From assembly GCA_044359885.1 (NCBI GenBank), contig JBIKLI010000230.1, positions 1 to 7,204 on the forward strand: a stretch of DNA of 7,204 bases, given 5' to 3'. The notes below the pieces were generated by a model. It was given only the letters and a program-made list of their open reading frames with translations, had not been told where the DNA came from and did not search any database. The number at the start of each line of letters is the position of its first letter. Within the stretch, counting starts at the first letter, position 1. The translations under genes were made by a program, and so were the position numbers. Source of the stretch: CAIOSQ01 sp044359885 (GTDB lineage Bacteria > Pseudomonadota > Alphaproteobacteria > CACIAM-22H2). Shown piece by piece: positions 1 through 5,385 of the stretch.

Positions 1-113
1 GACGGAAAATCAATCCTATCGCTCCGGCTTTTTAAGCACAAGGAGAGGAAACCGGGAGCGGTCGTTGCCCTGTCTTCCCGAAGCCGCGGGAGACGGGCGC
101 GTGATCGGGCTTC

Positions 114-122
114 TGCTATAAT
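114..122 (+). promoter_or_regulatory. Extended -10 promoter of the cyclase gene
   Basis: TGCTATAAT: a perfect TATAAT hexamer at 117-122 preceded by TG one base upstream, the extended -10 form used by the housekeeping sigma factor. The place where a -35 box would sit at 17-base spacing (94-99) reads CGGGCG, with no resemblance to TTGACA, which fits an extended -10 promoter that does not need one. Transcription would start near 129, giving a leader of about 25 bases before the cyclase ATG at 154. The match is striking in such GC-rich sequence, but no start site has been mapped. Confidence 0.6.
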
Positions 123-142
123 CGGCGGCGGCGGGGGGCTTG

Positions 143-148
143 AAGGAG
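143..148 (+). promoter_or_regulatory. Shine-Dalgarno site of the cyclase gene
   Basis: AAGGAG lies 5 bases before the ATG at 154 and decides that start. A TTG at 140 opens another frame but has no ribosome binding site and leads only to a short shadow reading frame. Confidence 0.75.
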
Positions 149-153
149 CGCGC

Positions 154-2451
154 ATGGCGGTTGCGGTGGCGGGCAGGAATGCCGGGTCTCTTGGCCTTCG
201 GGCCTTGCGGCTCCTGCGCCGGGGCGTCTTGCGCGTCTTCGGCGAGGGCCGGTGGGTGGCGCTGGTGCTGCTGCTCGGCATGCTGGCGTTGCGGGCCTGG
301 GATCCGATGCCCGTCGAGACGATGCGGGTCAAGACCTACGACCTCTACCAGCAGATGAGCCCGCGCCCGGCGCCCGAGCCGATGGTCTATATCGCGGATA
401 TCGACGAGGACAGTCTCGCGGAGCTCGGCCAATGGCCATGGTCGCGGCTGGTGGTCGGCCAGATGCTGCTGCGTCTCGCCCAGGCCGGCGCCTTCGTCGG
501 CTTCGACGTGGTGTTTTCCGAACCCGATCGCCTGTCGCCCGCGCGCTTCGTGGAGAGCATGCCGGGCCTGCCGGCCGACATCGTCGACCAGCTCAGGGGA
601 TTGCCGGACAACGAGGCCTATTTCGCCCAGGTGCTGCAGGCGACCCGCGCCGTTCTCGGCCAGGCCGGCAGCGACACGCCGACGCCGCGCAGTCTGATGC
701 CCGAAGCGCCGGCGCTGGCCGTCATCAACATGAACCCCGATTTCCGGGGCGATCTTCCCGCGCTGGTGGCGGGCACCATCGCCGATTTTCCGGGTCTGAT
801 CGCCAATCTGCCGGTGCTGGAGGCCGCAGCCGGCGGGCGTGGATTGTTCTCGGTCAATCCCGAGACCGACGGCATCGTGCGCCGCATCCCGGCGATCGCC
901 CATGTCGCCGGATCCGTCTATCCGACCCTGTCGATCGAGATGCTGCGGGTGATGTTCGGCGCCAGCACGATCCTGGTGCGCATGATGCCGCCCTTCGGCG
1001 TCGAGGACATCGTGCTCCAGGGCGTCGCGCGCATCCCGACCGACGCGCGCGGGCGCCTCTGGCCGCATTACGCGAAGTACTCGAAAGCGCGCTACATCCC
1101 GGCGAAGGACATCGTCGGCGGCACCTTCGACGCGGACCGGCTGAAGGGGAAGGTCGTCATCCTCGGGGCCTCCGCGACCGGCCTGCGCGATATCCGCGCG
1201 ACGCCGGTCGACGACGCTGTCCCGGGCGTCGAAGTGCATGCCCAGCTCCTCGAGAGCATCCTCACCAACACGCTGCTCGTCCATCCCGCCTGGGGGGATC
1301 TCGCCGAATTCTCGGCGGTCCTGCTGGCAGGCCTGCTGATGATCTTCGGCTTCGCCTTCGTCGGCGCGAAATGGACCATCGCGCTCTTCGCCGTCGCCGC
1401 GGCCGGGATGTTCGGCGGATCGTGGTACATGTTCGACGTCCGGGGATTGCTGCTCGACGCCTCCTACGCGACGCTCTGCGCGTTCCTGATCTACGTCCTG
1501 GTGACCTATCTCAGCTATTCGCGCGAGCAGGCCCAGCGCCAGGCGATCCGCAGCGCCTTCAGCCTCTACCTCGCGCCGGCGATGGTCGAGCGCGTGGCCG
1601 CCGATCCCGGCGCGCTCAAGCTGGGCGGCGAGATGAAGGACCTGACGCTGATGTTCTGCGACCTGCGCGGGTTCACGACGATCTCGGAGATGTTCAAGAA
1701 CGATCCGATCGCGCTGACGACGCTGATCAACCGCTTCCTGACGCCGATGACCGACTTCATCCAGGGCACCGGCGGGACGATCGACAAGTACATCGGCGAC
1801 TGCATCATGGCGTTCTGGAACGCGCCGCTCGACGTGCCGGCCCATCAGGCGGCGGCCTGCCGCGCGGCGCTGATGATGCGCGCCGGCATGAAGACGCTCA
1901 ACGGACAGCTCGAGACCGAGGCCAGGACCGCGAACCGCCCGCACGTGCCGCTCGCCATCGGCATCGGCCTCAATTCGGGCGAGGTCTGCGTCGGCAACAT
2001 GGGGTCCGACCAGAAGCTCAACTACTCGGTCCTGGGCGACGCCGTGAACCTCGCGTCGCGCCTGGAAGGCCAGAGCAAGACCTACCATCTCGATCTCGTC
2101 ATCGGCGAGACGACCTACGAGGGCGTGCGCGACTTCGCCTGCATCGAACTCGACCTGATCAAGGTCAAGGGCAAGACCGAGCCGGTCAGGATCTTCACCA
2201 TCGTCGGCGACGAGGCCGAGGCGAAGACCGAGCGCTTCGGCCGGCTGCGCGCCAACCACGAGCGGATGCTCGCCTGCTACCGTGCCCAGGATGTCGCCGG
2301 CGCGCGGTCCGGCATCGCGGCCTGCCTGCAGGATGCCGCGGCCTACGACCTTGCGGGTCTGTACGAAGAATACGCCGCGCGGCTCGACGAGATGGAGCAG
2401 GATCCGCCGGGGCCGGACTGGGACGGCGTCTTCGTCGCCAAGTCGAAGTGA
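154..2451 (+). CDS. CHASE2-domain transmembrane class III adenylate/guanylate cyclase
   Basis: A 765-residue membrane sensor that should convert ATP (or GTP) to the cyclic nucleotide. Seen: one hydrophobic segment at about 33-46; a long extracytoplasmic CHASE2 region ending in the family signature around 330-370 (GKVVILGASATGLRDIRATP, then PGVEVHAQLLESIL); three more membrane segments at about 386-405, 408-428 and 432-453; a linker; and the cyclase domain at about 490-680. Metal-binding aspartates are D503 (FCDLRGF) and D549 (KYIGD). K545 is the purine-reading lysine typical of adenylate cyclases, paired with S625 (NYSVLGD) where Thr or Asp is usual. N632 and R636 (VNLASRLE) are the transition-state residues. 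All catalytic residues are present, so the enzyme looks active. A tail of about 75 residues ends in PPGPDWDGVF. ATP is the likelier substrate, by inference from K545. The gene starts under its own promoter, with 131 bases before the DUF1800 gene. No cyclic-nucleotide effector is in the window. Confidence 0.95.
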   Translation: MAVAVAGRNAGSLGLRALRLLRRGVLRVFGEGRWVALVLLLGMLALRAWDPMPVETMRVKTYDLYQQMSPRPAPEPMVYIADIDEDSLAELGQWPWSRLVVGQMLLRLAQAGAFVGFDVVFSEPDRLSPARFVESMPGLPADIVDQLRGLPDNEAYFAQVLQATRAVLGQAGSDTPTPRSLMPEAPALAVINMNPDFRGDLPALVAGTIADFPGLIANLPVLEAAAGGRGLFSVNPETDGIVRRIPAIAHVAGSVYPTLSIEMLRVMFGASTILVRMMPPFGVEDIVLQGVARIPTDARGRLWPHYAKYSKARYIPAKDIVGGTFDADRLKGKVVILGASATGLRDIRATPVDDAVPGVEVHAQLLESILTNTLLVHPAWGDLAEFSAVLLAGLLMIFGFAFVGAKWTIALFAVAAAGMFGGSWYMFDVRGLLLDASYATLCAFLIYVLVTYLSYSREQAQRQAIRSAFSLYLAPAMVERVAADPGALKLGGEMKDLTLMFCDLRGFTTISEMFKNDPIALTTLINRFLTPMTDFIQGTGGTIDKYIGDCIMAFWNAPLDVPAHQAAACRAALMMRAGMKTLNGQLETEARTANRPHVPLAIGIGLNSGEVCVGNMGSDQKLNYSVLGDAVNLASRLEGQSKTYHLDLVIGETTYEGVRDFACIELDLIKVKGKTEPVRIFTIVGDEAEAKTERFGRLRANHERMLACYRAQDVAGARSGIAACLQDAAAYDLAGLYEEYAARLDEMEQDPPGPDWDGVFVAKSK

Positions 2452-2453
2452 AG

Positions 2454-2543
2454 GGTCCGCGGCTGGAATAGCTCCCGGCGATGGCGCGTTATGCTCCGGT
2501 CCAGCGCAGACGACCTCCGGGCGCGCCGTGCCCGCCGCGGACC
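2454..2543 (+). repeat. Perfect 10-bp inverted repeat in the cyclase-DUF1800 gap
   Basis: GGTCCGCGGC at 2454-2463, just after the cyclase stop codon, is the exact reverse complement of GCCGCGGACC at 2534-2543. The second copy falls inside the apical loop of the stem-loop at 2504-2565, so the two structures could form together as a pseudoknot or compete. A chance match is possible in such GC-rich DNA. Confidence 0.3.
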
Positions 2544-2570
2544 GATCGCCGGAAGGTCTCTGCGCCGAAG
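2500..2570 (+). repeat. Stem-loop before the DUF1800 gene, upstream copy of a possible palindromic repeat
   Basis: The arms 2504-2523 and 2547-2565 pair over 18 base pairs with three single-base bulges (C2511, G2521, A2553) and an apical region of 23 bases. The right arm ends 3 bases before the purine-rich ribosome binding site of the DUF1800 gene. No T-tract follows on either strand, so it is not a canonical terminator. Its outer arms resemble those of the hairpin after the DUF1501 gene (5234-5304): same left 11-mer TCCAGCGCAGA, CGGAAG plus 2-3 bases plus TCTGCGC on the right, and the same 62-base span. It could act as an mRNA stabiliser, a translation-control leader or simply a dispersed repeat. 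Confidence 0.4.
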
Positions 2571-2579
2571 AGGGGGGAG
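2568..2579 (+). promoter_or_regulatory. Purine-rich ribosome binding site of the DUF1800 gene
   Basis: A run of purines, AAGAGGGGGGAG, ends 3 bases before the ATG at 2583; its AGAGG part sits 9 bases away. Together with the signal peptide that begins right at this ATG, it favours 2583 over the in-frame ATG at 2481, whose extra 34 residues are rich in Arg and Pro and would bury the signal peptide. Confidence 0.6.
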
Positions 2580-2582
2580 CCC

Positions 2583-4034
2583 ATGGGGCGTCTGCGGACA
2601 ATCGTCCTGGCTGCGCTGCTGGTCTGCGCCGCGCCGGTCGCGCACGGTCTCGACACCGGCGAGGCGGTGCATCTGCTGCTGCGCACGGGCTTCGGTGCCG
2701 CGCCGGCCGACGTGCAGAAGCTCGCGGGGCTGACGCGCGCGCAGGCCGTCAAGCGCCTCCTCGACACGGCCCGCACGGGCGCGCTGACGCCGCCGCCGCC
2801 CTGGGTCGACGGGCCGCGGCCGGACTGGGCCGCGCATTGGCAAGGCAACGACGAACTCGTCAAGCAGGCCTTCAACCAGCAGCGCGACCGCGAGGCGATC
2901 GAACTCAAGGCGTGGTGGTACGCGGAGATGCTCGCGACGCCGTCGCCCTTCACCGAGCGCATGACGCTGTTCTGGCACGGCCATTTCCCGTCGAGCATGG
3001 ACAAGGTGCGGGCCCCCGACTACCTGTACCGGCAGAACCTCCTCTTCCGTCGCCACGCGCTGGGCAATTTCCGGACCTTGCTGCGTGCGATCGCCCGCGA
3101 TCCCGCGATGCTGCGCTACCTCGACACGGTCGCCAGCAAGAAGGGCGCGCCCAACGAGAATTTCGCGCGCGAACTGTTCGAGCTCTTCGTCCTCGGCATC
3201 GGCAACTACACGGAGCGTGACGTCAAGGACGCTGCGCGGGCCTTCACCGGATGGCGCGTCGACGAGACGACGGGCCAGTTCGCCTACGCCCATCGCGATC
3301 ACGACGAGGGAGACAAGACGGTCCTCGGACGCAGCGGCAATCTCGACGGCGACGACGTCATCGACGCCCTTCTCGACCATCCGGCGGCCGCCCGGCATGT
3401 CGTGTCCCGGCTATGGCTGGAATTCGTCTCGGACGTTCCCGATCGCGCGGAAATCGCCCGGCTGGCCCAGATCTTCCGTGCCGCGAATTACGAGCTGAAG
3501 CCGCTGATGAACGCGTTGCTGACCAGCGCCGCGTTCTGGGCGCCCGTCAATCGCGGCACGCTGGTCAAGTCGCCGGTCGAGTTCGCGGTCGGCACGATCC
3601 GGACCTTCGACCTCGCTCTGCCCGACACGCGGCCGTTGGTGGAGTTCGGCCGGCGGCTGCGCCAGGACATCTTCAACCCGCCCAACGTGCGGGGTTGGCC
3701 GGGCGGCACCGCCTGGATCAGCAGCTTCACACTGCTCGCGCGGCGCGATCTCGCGGACCGGCTTCTGCGCGGCCAGGAGCTGGTGCGCATGCAGGACAAC
3801 CAGATGATGATGATGGCAGCGCCGTCCGCGCCGATCCGGCAGGTCGCCGATGCCGGGCGCGGGCCCGGCGTCGCGGGCTGGGTCGCGGCGCATGGGTCGC
3901 TTCTCCAGGACCCCGTCCTGGTCGCCGGGCTGATCCTGGCCCGGCCACCGATGGAGCCGGAAGCCATGCGCGACGCCGGCGGCGCGGCGCTGGTCGAGCG
4001 GCTGCTGCTCGATCCTGCCTACCACCTCAAGTGA
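2583..4034 (+). CDS. DUF1800 domain-containing exported protein
   Basis: A 483-residue protein of the DUF1800 family, whose biochemical role is not established. Seen: a Sec-type signal peptide at about 1-23 (MGRLRTIVLAALLVCAAPVAHG, probable cleavage after AHG), then the family's opening motif (AVHLLLRTGFGAAPADVQKL). Next is WWYAEMLATPSPFTERMTLFWHGHF and the most diagnostic block at about 191-222, NENFARELFELFVLGIGNYTE running into AARAFTGW. Around 240-270 is KTVLGRSGNLDGDDVIDALLDHPAA, and later NPPNVRGWPGG followed by SFTLLARRDLADRLL. Length is normal for the family. The C-terminal part has a run of four methionines (MQDNQMMMMAAP). It is followed 14 bases later by a DUF1501 gene, its usual partner in many bacteria, and the two are probably co-transcribed. 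No confident promoter is visible in the preceding 131 bases, so it may depend on read-through from the cyclase. Product location should be periplasmic or extracellular. Confidence 0.92.
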   Translation: MGRLRTIVLAALLVCAAPVAHGLDTGEAVHLLLRTGFGAAPADVQKLAGLTRAQAVKRLLDTARTGALTPPPPWVDGPRPDWAAHWQGNDELVKQAFNQQRDREAIELKAWWYAEMLATPSPFTERMTLFWHGHFPSSMDKVRAPDYLYRQNLLFRRHALGNFRTLLRAIARDPAMLRYLDTVASKKGAPNENFARELFELFVLGIGNYTERDVKDAARAFTGWRVDETTGQFAYAHRDHDEGDKTVLGRSGNLDGDDVIDALLDHPAAARHVVSRLWLEFVSDVPDRAEIARLAQIFRAANYELKPLMNALLTSAAFWAPVNRGTLVKSPVEFAVGTIRTFDLALPDTRPLVEFGRRLRQDIFNPPNVRGWPGGTAWISSFTLLARRDLADRLLRGQELVRMQDNQMMMMAAPSAPIRQVADAGRGPGVAGWVAAHGSLLQDPVLVAGLILARPPMEPEAMRDAGGAALVERLLLDPAYHLK

Positions 4035-4036
4035 CC

Positions 4037-4042
4037 GGGGAG
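4037..4042 (+). promoter_or_regulatory. Ribosome binding site of the DUF1501 gene
   Basis: GGGGAG lies 6 bases before the ATG at 4049 but directly abuts the in-frame ATG at 4043. The spacing therefore favours 4049, which puts the twin-arginine motif at the extreme N-terminus. The site sits just after the DUF1800 stop codon (4032-4034), an arrangement that suits translational coupling. Confidence 0.6.
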
Positions 4043-4048
4043 ATGTCC

Positions 4049-5224
4049 ATGCGTCGTCGCTCGCTTCTCGCCGCCCTTGGCCCGGGGGCCGGTGCCCTCG
4101 CCCTGACCGGCGCCTGGCCCGGCCTCGCGCCGGCCGCGATCCGTCCCGGCCGCACGCTTGTCCTGGTCGAATTCAACGGCGGCAATGACGGGCTCAACAC
4201 GGTCGTGCCGTATCGCGACCCCCTCTATTACAGGCTGCGTCCGACCCTGGCGGTGCCGCCGGAGGAGGTCGCGACGCTCGACGGGCGGCTGGGCCTCAAC
4301 CCGGCCATGGCCCCGCTGATGCCCGCCTGGGAGGCGGGCGAGCTCGCGATCGTGCTCGGCGTCGGCTACCCGCAGCCCGACCGCTCGCATTTCCGGTCGA
4401 TCGAGATCTGGGACACCGCCTCGGACAGTGCCGAGATCCGTCAGGAAGGATGGGCCGCCTCGGTGCTGTCGGCAAACCGGGGCGCGTCGCGCGACCCGGT
4501 CGATGGCGTGGTCATGGGGCGCCCCTATCCCGGCCCGCTTCTGGGCGAGCGGGCCCGCGTGCTGGTCATGGAGAATCCCCGCGACTTCGCCCAGCAGGCG
4601 CGGCGGCTGCCGGCCGTGGCAGAGCGCGGGGGCGGCAACGCGCTCGACCATATCCTGCGCGTCCAGCGCGAAGCGCGTGCCGCTGCCGACACGATCGCGG
4701 CCAGGATGGCGACGGTGGCTCCGGATCCCGGCGCCGATTTCCCGAAGACGTCGTTCGGCGGGCAGATGGCCAATGCCGCCCGGCTGATCATCTCGGGGCT
4801 CGATGTGCCGGCCATCAAGCTGGCACTGCCCGGATTCGACACGCATACCTATCAGCGCCGGACCCATGACCGTCTGCTGGGCGAGTTCGCCGATGCGGCG
4901 ATCGCCTTTCGCGCCGTGCTGATGCGTGCGGGATGCTGGGACCGGGTCGTCCTGGCGACCTATTCGGAGTTCGGCCGCCGGCCGGCGGAGAACACGGGCT
5001 TCGGCACCGATCATGGCACCGCTGCGCCGGTGTTCCTGCTCGGCAAGTCCGTGCGTGGCGGGTTCCATGGCCAGCAACCGGCGCTCGACCGCCTGCGCGA
5101 CGGCGATCTCGCCCATGGCGTCGATTTCCGGCGCGTCTTCGCCACCCTGGCCCGCCGCTGGTGGGACGTCGATCCCGGCAGCGTCTTCCCGGCCCAGGCC
5201 GCGGATATGCCGCTGATCGCCTGA
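4049..5224 (+). CDS. DUF1501 domain-containing protein with twin-arginine signal
   Basis: A 391-residue protein of the DUF1501 family, related in fold to the sulfatase/alkaline phosphatase superfamily; substrate unknown. Seen: an N-terminus MRRRSLLAALGPGAGALAL that looks like a Tat signal (paired arginines, then a hydrophobic stretch and an APAA-like cleavage region near 30). Family motifs follow in order: EFNGGNDGLNTVVPY from E41; GYPQPDRSHFRSIEIWDT with S113-H114-F115; PGFDTHTYQ with D264 and H266; YSEFGRRPAENTGFGTDHG with E307, D321 and H322. These Asp/His/Glu residues are the likely metal-binding or active-site set, by analogy with the superfamily. Length and motif order are normal and nothing looks broken. 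It follows the DUF1800 gene after 14 bases, the common pairing of these families. Tat export would mean it folds, perhaps with metal, before crossing the membrane, whereas its partner appears to use Sec. The TGA stop overlaps the A-tract of a terminator-like hairpin read from the other strand. Confidence 0.93.
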   Translation: MRRRSLLAALGPGAGALALTGAWPGLAPAAIRPGRTLVLVEFNGGNDGLNTVVPYRDPLYYRLRPTLAVPPEEVATLDGRLGLNPAMAPLMPAWEAGELAIVLGVGYPQPDRSHFRSIEIWDTASDSAEIRQEGWAASVLSANRGASRDPVDGVVMGRPYPGPLLGERARVLVMENPRDFAQQARRLPAVAERGGGNALDHILRVQREARAAADTIAARMATVAPDPGADFPKTSFGGQMANAARLIISGLDVPAIKLALPGFDTHTYQRRTHDRLLGEFADAAIAFRAVLMRAGCWDRVVLATYSEFGRRPAENTGFGTDHGTAAPVFLLGKSVRGGFHGQQPALDRLRDGDLAHGVDFRRVFATLARRWWDVDPGSVFPAQAADMPLIA

Positions 5225-5308
5225 AAAACCCTCTCCAGCGCAGAAATTCCCCGAGGCGATCGGGTCGCCTCGCGGGGCCGTATGCGGAAGCTTCTGCGCT
5301 GCAGAGAG
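5224..5308 (-). terminator. Factor-independent terminator on the minus strand, after the DUF1501 gene
   Basis: Read on the minus strand, arms 5292-5308 and 5229-5245 pair at 15 of 17 positions and are followed at once by five T (5228 down to 5224), the canonical stem plus U-tract. Nested inside is a second hairpin: AGGCGA 5254-5259 with TCGCCT 5265-5270 around a 5-base loop, extended by CCCCG 5249-5253 with CGGGG 5273-5277 past a 2-base bulge. On the plus strand the structure has no T-tract, though it could still act as a weak or Rho-assisted end for the DUF1501 transcript. On the minus strand it would stop transcripts arriving from the IS66 element before they run antisense into the DUF1501 gene. 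Confidence 0.45.
5234..5304 (+). repeat. Downstream copy of a possible palindromic repeat
   Basis: Starts with TCCAGCGCAGA (5234-5244), identical to 2500-2510, and carries CGGAAG (5285-5290) then TCTGCGC (5293-5299), matching 2550-2565 with one base less between. From GCGCAGA to TCTGCGC both copies span 62 bases, but their interiors differ. It overlaps the terminator-like structure described at 5224-5308. TCTGCGC alone also occurs by chance elsewhere in the window, so only the combination is notable. Confidence 0.35.
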
Positions 5309-5385
5309 GTGGTCCAGGGTCGCCATGCCGCGTACGCCCAGGATCCCGTTGACGCCTGCCATCCTGCCTCGCCAGCGGCTCGATC

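Noticed and set aside
20..60. Imperfect inverted repeat (CGCTCCGGCTTT with AAACCGGGAGCG) near the left edge
   Set aside because: Only six continuous outer pairs and then mismatches, with no proper T-tract on either strand; too weak to call a terminator.
252..2471. A 739-codon plus-strand frame inside the cyclase gene
   Set aside because: Shifted-frame shadow rich in Arg, Gly and Pro; the other frame carries every conserved cyclase residue.
2490..2495. TATGCT as a -10 box for the DUF1800 gene
   Set aside because: Four of six matches and no -35 element at the right spacing; not distinguishable from chance.
2481..2582. Upstream ATG at 2481 as the DUF1800 start
   Set aside because: It adds 34 Arg/Pro-rich residues before an obvious signal peptide and lies upstream of the hairpin and the ribosome binding site.
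16..2601. An 861-codon open frame on the minus strand opposite the cyclase gene
   Set aside because: It is the antisense shadow of a GC-rich gene: its translation is low-complexity Arg/Ala/Asp/His-rich sequence with no recognisable family, whereas the plus strand encodes a full CHASE2-cyclase.
2343..3398. A 351-codon minus-strand open frame across the cyclase-DUF1800 gap
   Set aside because: No family motif or good start, and it overlaps two well-supported genes on the other strand.
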